Shown here: positions 22,823 through 33,960 of the stretch, one piece after another | Numbering within the stretch: position 1 is the stretch's first letter | Layout: each line of letters begins with the position of its first letter | From: Ashinkailepas kermadecensis | Lineage: Eukaryota; Arthropoda; Thecostraca; Neolepadidae | DNA length: 64,000 bases | Direction of reading: 5' to 3' | Assembly (NCBI GenBank): GCA_034440615.1 | Contig: JAOTOM010005056.1 | Span: 221,501-285,500 of the forward strand | Position numbers and translations under genes: made by a program | The notes under the pieces: generated by a model | Told to the model about the DNA's origin: nothing | Databases searched by the model: none | The model's input: only the letters and a program-made list of their open reading frames with translations

Positions 22823-24784
22823 GAAAATTGAATCTTATGTCTCAATGGTCTCTATACTCAGCTTTTGTGCTTGAACTTGGAAAAGCGTATAAGCATAAGG
22901 CGTTTGTCAATTGTCAATATAAATAGGTCGAAATAGTTAGGTTGTCGTAGCATAGCCTGGTGTAGTCTTATGCGGCGTCATATAGCTTGTTTATTTTTGT
23001 CAGGTGTGGGGGCTGTATGATTGATGTGAACATTGAAAAAAGTAACTACGTCGCAATAAATTCCTTGCAATTCAGTGTCTTCGAAGAACGTCATCCCTGG
23101 CTCAGGTCAATTACAGTCCACGAACTCCGAACAGCTACACTGATGAAACATTACACATTTAATTCGAATTAAGCGTCAAAAACTAACCCGAAAAACTAAT
23201 CGCTCCATAAAAAGGTCAACAAATGTCATTCAGGATAACTCAATGCAGTATCTTGGATCTTACAAACATTCCGTTTCTTTTTCGTTATTATTACTCAAAC
23301 AATTAGATAGGACATTTTAAGCAATGCTAATTGTATGTTCTAGTTTTTGTTACTGTGCAATACTCCAACAACTGCTCCAAAAACGACACTGATCAGCACC
23401 GACAACCTGATTCGTCCAGCTAAGTACTGATGACCTTTGGAACAAATTGCCACAACACGCTATTCAATTTTGTACAGCATCGCGCTTGATGCGAGACTAC
23501 GCTCAGCGTTGTTCCCGGTTAGTACAGAGAAATATCACGGGAGAGGAAATTTAATAGCTCACTGGAGCGCATGCTAGAAGTAGTGCTGCAATTGAGCTTG
23601 AGGTGGACTGCAGCTGAAATTAAAGTACCGTTGGGTGGTAAAATGGCCATCACCTGGCATGGAGCGAACACTGTCAGGCTGTTTTCAGTATGCATATATA
23701 ACCATACCAGAGATATATGTTGCACCGGCAATCATTTAGTCAACATCAATAGTTCTAATCCTGGCAAAGAAGAAGTAGAATGCCTTGGACGTCCGCTGTA
23801 TCAGCTTGGGTGACGTCTGCACATCGCATCATGTCTCAGCATCGATGTGGGCGCCAGGTCGCTGCCAGCGCCAGGCTGCCGTCGGCGCTGCACATCACTC
23901 CGCGATCCCGACAAAGCTCCCCGCGTCGTCACCCCGTCAAGAGTGCTGAAGGCTAATCTGGCAGTGATTGGGCTCCTCAACCGCACACCATTGACCGGGG
24001 AAGCAGGCAAATGTTGCCCTCCCTGGTTATCTCAATAACGGCTGGGTCGACTTTAAAACTTCAAGCGGAATTCGATAGTACCGTGGAATGTGGCTTCAGA
24101 GCACATCAGAAATTGTGTTTCAAGTGTGTATTAAGGCCGACCCGCCACGTCGTCACCGCCCCGCCGTTTGTGTTATGCACCGGCGTGGTATGCATTGCGG
24201 TACACGTCAAGCCAGTAATTGCTGAAGTGAATTGCTTAATATTTTGTGGGGACCTTTTTCATCATCATGCTTAGGACTCGTTGTTCCATTTCGTTTCTCG
24301 AAACTTCGAATCCAAGGATAATTATTTGGAGATCACATTTTGTTCCAGTTTACAGTTTACAGACATTAAATATTTTAGTTTGTTCCGTTTCTATTTCCAT
24401 TTGTGTGTGCCGATGCACTACTGCCACACATCGTTAAACATGATGTCGCGCTGACGTCACACATGCATTGCCTATCAGGACCTCGTAGGTTTTGTTTGGC
24501 AAACAGCGAAGCATTGATCAACTGACATGTATTGAACATTTTGTGGAAATATTTTAACGCGTTGTTAGTTATCGCGAATATTCAACAGGGGAAGGCCAGA
24601 TTTGACCAGATTTGACAAAGGCCAGATTTGACCTCCCCTCTCCCTTCCCCGGGGTCACTGTCAGGCTAACGGTCCGTTCGTGCGCTTAATCCGCTCCCGT
24701 GACTTTAACATTCCCACAGCGCAGATCGCGATCAGACCACATGCCCACACGCTGCGTCATGGCTGGTCTATGTGCTATGAATGC
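22818..24784. other. No supported gene
   Basis: Mostly AT-rich. A GC-rich island at 23840-23980 has acceptor-like CAG sites on the minus strand, but the frames are short. Confidence 0.4.
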
Positions 24785-25020
24785 GGTGGTTTGGTGGCTA
24801 CCTCACCGTGGGTCTGCGCCACGTCCGGGGCGATATCATCGTGGTGGTTTGGTGGCTACCTCACCGTGGGTCTGCACCACGTCCAGGGACGATATCATCG
24901 TGGTGGTTTGGTGGCTACCTCACCGTGTGTCTACACCACGTCCAGGGACGATATCATCGTGGTGGTTCGCTGGCGAGCTCACCGTGGGTCTGCACCACGT
25001 CCGGGTCTTTGGCGGCGTGT
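24785..25020. repeat. 59-bp tandem array built from an exon end and its splice donor
   Basis: Four units of 58-59 bp. The shared core CTCACCGTG(G/T)GTCT starts at 24802, 24860, 24919 and 24978. On the minus strand each core reads as the last bases of the transmembrane exon followed by a donor: AGACCCACG then GTGAGG, or GTGAGC in the unit used by the exon, with ACACG in place of CCACG in the third unit. The rightmost unit overlaps the real exon and the other three lie in the intron, so the intron carries three extra donor copies. Confidence 0.88.
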
Positions 25021-25213
25021 GCGGCGGCCCGCACGGCCGTGTCCAGCTGCTTCAGCGGCTGGTGGGACCGCGGCGAGGCCTGACGCCGGCCCGACGGCCG
25101 GCTGCGTATCCGGATCAGGATGACGATGATGATGATGATCACCAGCAGGCCGCCAACGGCCACGATCAGGATCATCAGCATCGGCGTCGCCGTCAGCATG
25201 TCCTCGAACGGCT
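24983..25213 (-). CDS. Transmembrane exon of a single-pass receptor / adhesion protein
   Basis: The minus-strand acceptor CTGACCTTCTCAG ends at 25214, and the donor CCCACG then GTGAGC lies at 24977-24982. The exon is 231 nt, phase 1 at both ends, with a codon split as xAG at the start and G at the end. Its 76 full codons begin PFEDMLTATP, then a hydrophobic helix MLMILIVAVGGLLVIIIIIV (about residues 11-33), a stop-transfer stretch IRIRSRPSGRRQ and a hydrophilic start of the tail. If the split first codon is Glu, the exon opens with EPF, reminiscent of the SEP end of fibronectin type III domains in adhesion receptors. Orientation is N-out by the positive-inside rule. GC3 is very high. Its end phase joins to 17206-17405. 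The ectodomain exons are not identified. Confidence 0.78.
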
Positions 25214-25371
25214 CTGAGAAGGTCAGCAGAAGGTGCTCTGAGACGGTGCACGCGGCGGTCAGCAGAACGCCAGCCGGACGCCTGCGTGAGTGGTGTCAAC
25301 AGCACGCTTCCAAGAGCATCGGCAAAGCGCTTCTGAAGACACCAGCGGCAAACATCTGAAAACGCCACTCT
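25214..25371. other. Intron upstream of the transmembrane exon
   Basis: GC-rich sequence directly 5' of the transmembrane exon on the minus strand. It contains a second CTCTGAGA copy like that at the acceptor, which grades into the array at 25372. Confidence 0.5.
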
Positions 25372-25462
25372 CACGGTTCTGAGAACGTAGTCGTCTCGGT
25401 TCGGAGAACGACACCGAATGGCTCTGAGAACGCCGCCGGTGCGGTTCTGAGAACGGCAACCG
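25372..25462. repeat. About 30-bp repeat sharing sequence with the splice acceptor
   Basis: Three to four diverged units carrying GGTTCTGAGAACG, GGTTCGGAGAACG or GGCTCTGAGAACG. The same CTCTGAGAA core lies at the acceptor of the transmembrane exon (25212-25220) and again at about 25232, so the exon is bracketed by repeats related to its own boundaries. Confidence 0.7.
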
Positions 25463-27684
25463 GACGGAAGGACTCGCATAAAAGCCTCGCAGTGCTCCCA
25501 TGTTGATCGATCCCGCACATTACCCCATACGTTGTCATAGTGGCTAAAGGCAACGTCCTCATCAAAAAGCCAGCTTGAATCTCACATTGTTCCCGGAGAT
25601 GGGACTTATTCCAAGATCTGGCAAGCCTCATCTTTAAATGCTTCCCACGTTGTTTATTCTTCACAGTAAGCTGAGATAAACCCGGCGGCTTGCGAAGTAC
25701 GGACTGCGCTTTCACCTAACACGTCTCCGGTAACAGGAGAAAAACAACCGTGGCTGCTCTACCCGTTTTCTCATTTTCTGCCTCATGTGGTTGTTAGCAT
25801 CCAAACTCTACCCATAGTGCAGGTGCGACGACTACTACCAACTTCCACGATCACAGATTGTTTCAAATGCATTGAAATCGAGTATTATCTTAGAACAGAT
25901 GCTGCGAAGTAAAACAAGAAAATACAGCTTGAAAGATGCACTAACATATTTATGGAAGCATGTGATGCTTTCCCTTGTCAACTTTGCTCTATCAGCATTT
26001 GATGCCGGAAATCTACGGTCGTTTTTAAGTATGCCTCTTATCTTTTTTTCCTTTTTTTCCGTCTTTAGCACAGGCCGAACGTGTGCTGCACGAATACCCC
26101 GGGGAGGGCGTTAGAGAGCTCACCGCAACTGTGGAAGTTCTCATCAGTAGTAATTGCTGCGACGTGAACGTAACGACTGTGGAAGTTCTCATCAGTAGTA
26201 ATTGCTGCGACGTGAACGTAACGTTTGGTCTCTTCCGGGCCTTGTGGGCTCAAATAAAAAATGGAGTGGGAATCCGTTGGCTGTGAATGCAGCTATGGCA
26301 GAAGACATGAAACGTTACACTGCTATTTCTGGATCGAGCCTGCATTGGAAGCTTCTGGAGAGACGGTGGCGCCAGCTGATGCAGAAGCTTAAGTACGAGT
26401 GCAAGTATTAGCATTTACCAGAAATAGGATTATACAAGAAATAGGATTGCGCTGCTTTTAATTTCCGGTATTAAGCTTCGCAAGGGGAAGCGAAATGATG
26501 GAGCTCCTCTATGCATCTCCTTAATAAATATTTCTGGAATTTCTTGTGGTAAGCTTCCGGTGGTAAGGAGAAGCTCCTCTGGGCACCTTCTCAATATTCC
26601 GGGAATTGCTTCCGAGCTACTCAACCGATACACTGCATATCTTGCGTAGTGACCGCAGCATCCCTTATGCAATGTCTGATGTGTTTTAGACCACGCAGTG
26701 CCACTATATACAAGACAACATATCGAATCACTTTCGACGATATTGAAAATTTTAACGTTCTATCGAAGCAAGATGACCAAAAGTGGCCGTGTCGGGTATT
26801 TCCTGGCCATTACCGACACAACTGACGCGGTGGCCCAGGCCTGCGACCTTTACGTGGTTAATGGAGGACATTGACGTCAATGGAACTCGAATGACCTTTT
26901 AGACTTCAGTCACGGAAGTCACACTACATTTCAGAGTCAAATTGACCTGTCTTATCCGGGTACATCCGAAAGTATTCGGTTAGGTTATCGTGTCGAACAA
27001 ATTCGAATGCACGATCCCTACTGCAGCACCTGAACTGCAAATTTTGTGTCCAAATGCAATATGCCACACACTGCTGGTATTTCAAAACAGTATAGAATAC
27101 AAAGTACAAGGAATACAAGCTTCAAGTATGTCCTTTATGTCTTCCTAATCTCGATTGCTTTTGGAAATTCCTAAGATTTTTACGAAAATTGACATTTACG
27201 CATGATCTGGAAGGTAACTCAGCATCCCACAGCTGAAAATGTAAATTATAAATCATAAATCAAGTAGAAGTATAAGTCAAGTATAAGTCAAGTCAAGTAA
27301 ATCATCATGAGCAAGTAAATAAACCATGAGAATCAGTCACGAACCAAACGCCCGGTTGTGTCCCTCATTTCGCCAGCGCGTTCCACTGTGAACGCCAGGG
27401 GATGGCATCACAGGCATTCGCCTACCTCTGCCTGGGGAGGTGGTAGGCTGCCCTCCGATTGAGCAGATAATAAACGAGCGCAATAAAACACCACGGATGC
27501 AGCGCTGAAATGAGCCATTTTGATCTGTAGGCTTCGGATAATGATGGCATAAATTAGTCCCTGTCAACCAGAGCGGATGAACGAATTTGAACATCGGCAT
27601 AGGTTTTTAATTAGGTTAACTATTCAACGAAACGTGATTAGCCACAGCTATCCGTGCTCCATCAGACAAGCCAGTGGCTGTTAG
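25463..27684. other. No supported gene; one 48-bp duplication
   Basis: AT-rich sequence. A small open frame at 26772-26870 (plus) reads as 33 codons of reasonable composition, but it has no context. Nothing else is recognised. Confidence 0.45.
26128..26223. repeat. 48-bp perfect tandem duplication
   Basis: Two copies, 26128-26175 and 26176-26223, each starting ACTGTGGAAGTTCTCATCAG and ending ACGTGAACGTAACG. Confidence 0.95.
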
Positions 27685-29124
27685 GTTTGGGTCGGCGAGT
27701 CTGCATGGTCTCAGGCGTGGTGCATGGCAGGCGACATGTGACTGGTGACTGTTCCCGAGACAATCTCGTCCATGTTTGGGTCGGCGAGTCTGCATGGTCT
27801 CAGGCGTGGTGCATGGCAGGCGACATGTGACTGGTGACTGTTCCCGAGACAATCTCGTCCATGTTTGGGTCGGCGAGTCTGCATGGTCTCAGGCGTGGTG
27901 CATGGCAGGCGACATGTGACTGGTGACTGTTCCCGAGACAATCTCGTCATGTTTGGGGGGGGCATGTTTGGGTGTCTGCATGTTTGGGTCGGCGAGTCTG
28001 CATGGTTTTAGGGGGGGGGTGGCAGGCGACATGTGACTGGTGACTGTTCCCGAGACAATCTCGTCCATTTGGAGTCTGCATGGCAGGTGGTGCATCAGGC
28101 GACAGTGGGTGACTGTTCCCAAAAACCCCTTTTTGGGTCGGGGTTTTAATTTTTTTCGGGGGGGTGCATGGCAGGCGACATGTGACTGGTGACTGTTCCC
28201 GAGACAATCTCGTCCATGTTTGGGTCGGCGAGTCTGCATGGTCTCAGGCGTGGTGCATGGCAGGCGACATGTGACTGGTGACTGTTCCCGAGACAATCTC
28301 GTCCATGTTTGGGTCGGCGAGTCTGCATGGTCTCAGGCGTGGTGCATGGCAGGCGACATGTGACTGGTGACTGTTCCCGAGACAATCTCGTCCATGTTTG
28401 GGTCGGCGAGTCTGCATGGTCTCAGGCGTGGTGCATGGCAGGCGACATGTGACTGGTGACTGTTCCCGAGACAATCTCGTCCATGTTTGGGTCGGCGAGT
28501 CTGCATGGTCTCAGGCGTGGTGCATGGCAGGCGACATGTGACTGGTGACTGTTCCCAAAACTCTTTGGGGTGGTCGAGACAATCTCGTCCATGTTTGGGT
28601 CGGCGAGTCTGCATGGTCTCAGGCGTGGTGCATGGCAGGCGACATGTGACTGGTGACTGTTCCCGAGACAATCTCGTCCATGTTTGGGTCGGCGAGTCTG
28701 CATGGTCTCAGGCGTGGTGCATGGCAGGCGACATGTGACTGGTGACTGTTCCCGAGACAATCTCGTCCATGTTTGGGTCGGCGAGTCTGCATGGTCTCAG
28801 GCGTGGTGCATGGCAGGCGACATGTGACTGGTGACTGTTCCCGAGACAATTCTCGTCCATGTTTGGGTCGGCGAGTCTGCATGGTCTCAGGCGTGGTGCA
28901 TGGCAGGCGACATGTGACTGGTGACTGTTCCCGAGACAATCTCGTCCATGTTTGGGTCGGCGAGTCTGCATGGTCTCAGGCGTGGTGCATGGCAGGCGAC
29001 ATGTGACTGGTGACTGTTCCCGAGACAATCTCGTCCATGTTTGGGTCGGCGAGTCTGCATGGTCTCAGGCGTGGTGCATGGCAGGCGACATGTGACTGGT
29101 GACTGTTCCCGAGACAATCTCGTC
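27685..29124. repeat. 89-bp tandem repeat, 13 good copies plus a scrambled block
   Basis: Near-identical 89-bp units start at 27685, 27774, 27863, 28218, 28307, 28396, 28485, 28593, 28682, 28771, 28861, 28950 and 29039. Each begins GTTTGGGTCGGCGAGTCTGC and contains a short palindrome, CGAGACAATCTCG, near its end. At 27952-28165 and 28552-28575 the units are scrambled, with words missing and homopolymer runs of G, A and T. 89 is not a multiple of three, so frames rotate and every ORF here is artefactual. Confidence 0.95.
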
Positions 29125-32100
29125 CCTCCCCGCAGGCACTGTCCATTGATCAAAGGCGTACCAAATGGCAACAAGGTATTAGTCAAGCTTCTTGAGATGA
29201 TACCTGACTCTTCTTCGTTTGTTTCAGCTGCAGTTCATTCAAACCCGTAAAAAGACGTCCCCCCCCCCTGCAGAGTCTGCCGCTCTGAAAACATATCTAT
29301 GCGCCACTGGTCGTCGGAAAGCGCATGTGTGACGTCATCGTCTGTATGCGCTGACCCCTGCTCAGCGCTAGCCGGTCCGTCGACGGCCGTTTGGCGGTGT
29401 CTGTCGTGGAAGTGGAACAGACGATGCGCGATGGCCCACATCGCCACAGTCCCCAACCCACACGGCCGTCGCTGGTCGTCCGACTCAAGGTCGCGCGTTC
29501 TGCCGGGCTGCCGGGCTGCCGGGCTGATAGTTGGGTACACCCATGTCGCGGGCGGTCGCAGCCGAGACGGCAGTGACAGACAACCCGGATTACAGTGGTG
29601 AGCCGCAGCACATCACTTTCACTCCGACCCGAGCTTCGGGGCCGACTTCGACCTGAGAGGGGCGAGAGGCGGCACCGCAAATATGGCGGTCGTGAATGGA
29701 TATACACTGTATGGCCAGATAAATCCAAATTAGAGAGCGCTACAATTAGTGCCATGAAAGGTCCGGCACCCACATGGTGTCACCCAAATGGAGAGTTATC
29801 TTCGTGCTGCGTTCGTTCGCGTTTGAGAGACCTGGGGCGACCATGAGACGGCCTGAGCCATGGAGTGTGCTGACCTATCCAGCAGCGATGACAGACACCA
29901 TGACGCAGCAGATGATGAACTGCCTTGGCTCCACCGCCGCTCGCCGCGTCGGACCGCGTCGGACGTTGGAACTTTCGACTTCAGGGAAATTCAAGGCGTG
30001 AATATTAATTTATCCCCAGCAGGCGGAACGATACGGACCTTGTACGGCTCAGGCGTTGAACGGGCTCAGAATGCCAAAGGACGAGAGACATGCTAAACTT
30101 GATTCAAAACTTGATCATGTGCGAATGATAAAAAAATAAATAATTTAACGAAAATTTATTCATTGATTTTCAAAACGTGGTTCGTGGATTTCTTACTTCT
30201 TCAATTGATCTGGTCCTGTCCAACTGTCAACAGACAGTCTTGTCCAACTGCCCCATCCATCATGGTGGTGTATGCGACCATACTTTTGTGCGGGAGGGTC
30301 GATACGCCCAAGGAAAACAACGATAGTAATGCCAAAATGTGCCATCTCTAATATCCGCAGAATCGCAACTGTTTTACGGGCATCAATGCATCGCCAATGG
30401 CAATGCGTAGCAGAGCCTTGCCGGACAAAGCAACTTCACGCTGTTCATCACAACAGTTGCCAAAGTATATTGCCAAGACCTACAGCTTCGGAGAACAGCA
30501 AAAGGAACCCTCACCTAACGGAGCTACCAGATGTACATCGTTGGCAGCACAAGGACGGCACCACATCTTCGGTTAAAAACAACCTGAGCAGCAAGCTGCG
30601 TTTTGGAACGTTTCGCAGCGTTTTGTTAACCCGAGCCATGGTACACTGTGAACGACTTGTTCATGTCTGTATACGCTGCCAACAGAATAAGCCACGACAA
30701 ACATAGCCGAGGTGGCGCCTGACAAGCGAATGGTAGATATTTGCAGTCAGACCTGGATTCACCTAAAATTTGCTTACTTTTGACCGTGTCGATCTATGTA
30801 GAGTGAGACAGCTGCCCTGACATGAAGGTGACGTACGAATGGTTTCTATAGTTTGCCGGCATTTGCGCGATTCTCTTCCACTGCGTGCGCCTCAGCGTCT
30901 GACATGGTGCATTGTACCTTTTGCTCTTGATCTCACGCGAGAGAGCTGGGGTCAAACCCGGCCGCCCAGCTGACTTGGCCGGAGGCGGGCGTAACGCTCC
31001 CGTCAAAGTTTTCGTTCGCTGAGGCTGCGTCCATTTGGCACACACCACACATTTTAGGCACACAGCTGATGACATGATCACATTACGTAGCTTTTGGAGG
31101 CGTACAACGGAACATTTATCACATGCTATGATTACCACAATAGTGTGCATTGTTTCCTCGAGTCTAAAGCAATTCAGGTCCAGTCCACATGCACCACACA
31201 CCGCTTGATGAAAATGCAGGACATGACATTCGCATTAGAGTCAGGCAGAATCGCACATCTAGCTTTGACATGCCTTCGTGAACATGATATTACTGGGAAT
31301 GGTTTTGACTCGGCGAGTCAGGCAGTCACTTTTTCTCTTGCAAAGCGTGGCATTTTGACTCTGAAATTCGCATTGACTAGCTTGCTCTGACGTACGGAAA
31401 CATTCGCGTGGATAAACATGAGCGTCCAACGCACTCCTGTTCTCACACTTTGGCATCCATGTGTTTTTGCATCCTCTATGTCAAATCAACAAATTGAAAG
31501 CGGTTCATTCAGCCGGCAATATGTTCTACTTTGGCGCGACAGCAGATGCTAACGGTCGTATTCAGGCCAACACATTTTCAGTCGTCGGAACAACACATGT
31601 TATCACGGTTCCTTGGATGACCTCAGAGAGCTAAAAAAAGACATAGATACCATTTCAAAGCCATGTTGTATGTGCCGATTACGGTAATGCCACTTTTTCT
31701 TTAAAAATATACCCACTTCGTTTTTAAGCGTCCTTTTGCTCGAATATAAAATGGTTTCCATTGACCGGTTCGACTGTTTAAGGCAGCCGTCTTAATTGGC
31801 ATTTATCAGCTCCTCAAACTGCATACAACAATATCCAAGATGTTGCACTGGCTTGAACCTCTCACAGTGGGATGTAATAATTCATAAGATCCTGATCCTC
31901 CATGGATTTGTATTACATCCTACATTCAGCAGCATATGCGCCCGAAATCATCCGGTAACAGCATACTCGCTGATAATTCATCGGGAGTGTCCAGCTTCCG
32001 GGACTTGGACCAAGTCTACGGAGGCGATATTTTATCAAATATCCACGTGATGAGACCCAAGGAGTTAATTTGTATTCAGCATGTGGGCCTGGCTATCCAC

Positions 32101-32918
32101 GAAGGTCCGCGGAACGTCTGAGCCGTTGCAGACTGCTGGATTGTACATGCTTTTCGTTTTGATATATTTGGTAGCGAGCGCTTTGGTACTTCGTCTAGTT
32201 CATTCTGTCTAGCCATTGCCCAGGTCGGTGTAAAATATCTGAAAGTGGCTGCGATGCCAGAGAGTGTACACTGACCGACCGCTAAGGCCATCCCAAGCTG
32301 CTTCCCCGCACATCACTGGCGCCCCTCACATATGGAAATTGCGTAGGCCACACAATGCAGGGTCAGTGTGCACTCTCCAGCAGCGCAACCATTGCCACAT
32401 GTATTATAAAATCACGTGCAATGACCAGATGACTAAAACTGGGTGGAAGCAAAGCACAAAATATATTCATTGCGGCACTCCCCGACGTCTGCCCCTTTTT
32501 GAGGGCCTTCATGGAGAACTGGACTCCCACACCGAATGTAACTTAACTCATCGGGTGTTACCAGATATCAGCTATTTGATTCAGCATCGTCTTCATGGAC
32601 TAAATACCGGGAAGTGTCTTCCAACCCACGCGCCGTGACGGGTGATTCCATGCACATATACGGTGGAAAGTAGAACATAACGCCAATAAATGGAAGATCA
32701 GTGGTCCTATGCAAGGGCATCGCCACCGGGGGGGGGGGCGGGCAGTCGCCCCCCTGCCGTGAAACTGGGGGGCGCCGCCCCCTGAAATTTGAGGAGGCCC
32801 CTATCCGCAAATGCACAGCAAAAAAGGTGAGCAAGGAGGCCGACGGGACAGAATATCATGCTGTCAATGAGGCCTCAAGACTGACGAGGCCACCAGGAAA
32901 TATAATCAGGTCTCTATA
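29125..32918. other. Mixed region with GC-rich exon-like islands, no assigned gene
   Basis: GC- and CpG-rich islands at about 29290-29690 and 29860-30000 contrast with AT-rich flanks. On minus, 29235-29540 has a 101-codon frame with an acidic, non-repetitive C-terminal half. On plus, 29860-30096 has a 78-codon frame starting MECADLSSSDDRHHDAADDE, preceded by a CTATCCAG acceptor-like site at about 29881. Either could be an exon, but I cannot choose strand or family. The remainder, 30.1-32.9 kb, shows nothing clear. Confidence 0.3.
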
Positions 32919-33960
32919 AGAGCGTAGAACAGAGATTGGGAGGAGGCCCACAGGACGAAAAGGAGGCCCCATGACGAAAAGGAGGCCCCAAGACGTAGAA
33001 CAGAGATTGGGAGGAGGCCTCCAGGACGAAAAGGAGGCCCCCGGGACGAAAAGGAGGCCCCCAGGACGAAAAGGAGGCCCAAAGACGTAGAACAGAGATT
33101 GGGAGGAGGCCCCCAGGACGAAAAGGAGACCACATGACGAAAAGGATGCACCCAAGGACGAAAAGGAGGCCCCAAGACGTAGAACAGAGATTGGGAGGAG
33201 GCCCCCAGGACGAAAAGGAGGCCCCCGGGACGAAAAGGAGGCCCCAGGACGAAAAGGAAGGCACCAAGACGTAGAACAGAGATTGGGAGGAGGCTCCCAG
33301 GACGAAAAGGAGGCCCCCAGGACGAAAAGGAGGCCCCCAGGACGAAAAGGAGGCTCCCAGGACGAAAAGGAGGCCCCCAGGACGAAAGATGCAGTCCATG
33401 CGCCCCTACACTCCAACAATCAACCAGCCAACCCCAGGACGAAAAGGATGCACCAAAGGACGAAAAGGATGCCCCCAAGACGTAGAACAGAGATTGGGAT
33501 GAGGTCCCCAGGACGAAAAGGAGGCCCCCAGGACGAAAAGGAGGCCACCAGGACGAAAAGGAGGCCCCTAAGACGTAGAACAGAGATTGTGAGGTGGCCC
33601 CCAGGACGAAAAGGAGGCCCCCAGGACGAAAAGGATGCCCCCAGGACGAAAAGGATGCCCCAGAACGCAAAGGAAGCCCCCAATACGTAGAACAGAGATT
33701 GGGAGGAGGCCCCCAGGACTAAAAAGTAGGCCCCAGGACGAAAAGGAGGCACCTAGAACGAAAAGGATGCAGCCCAGGACGAAAAGGAGGCCCCTAAGAC
33801 GTAGAACAGAGATAGGAAGGTAGCCCCCAGGACGAAAAGGAGGCCCCAGGACGAGAAGGAGACCCCAGCACGAAAAGGAGGCCCTCAGGACGGAAAGGAT
33901 GCCACCGAGACGGGCAAGAAGCCACCCAGGTTAGACGAAAAGGCTTCCGATGGGTGGCAG
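32919..33960. repeat. AG-rich tandem array (GACGAAAAGGAGGCCCC type)
   Basis: About 1 kb of an approximately 19-bp unit, CCAGGACGAAAAGGAGGCC. Every few units a longer piece, AAGACGTAGAACAGAGATTG then GGAGGAGGC, marks a higher-order unit (nine or more occurrences). One block at 33388-33430 interrupts the array with unrelated sequence. Long minus-strand frames of Phe/Ser/Gly repeats are artefacts. Confidence 0.93.

Larger units (their letters stand above)
17406..24982 (-). other. Inferred intron between transmembrane and cytoplasmic exons
   Basis: A 7.6-kb stretch from a GTGAGC donor (24977-24982) to the TGTGCAG acceptor at 17406. It contains a 31-bp minisatellite next to the acceptor, an (AT)n run at 22.74 kb, a candidate alternative terminal exon at 20460-20614 and the donor-derived 59-bp array at its 5' end. 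Confidence 0.6.

Noticed and set aside
27616..29186. 89-bp array as a possible CRISPR array or repeat-protein gene
   Set aside because: Units are contiguous with no unique spacers, the context is eukaryotic, and the unit length is not a multiple of three.
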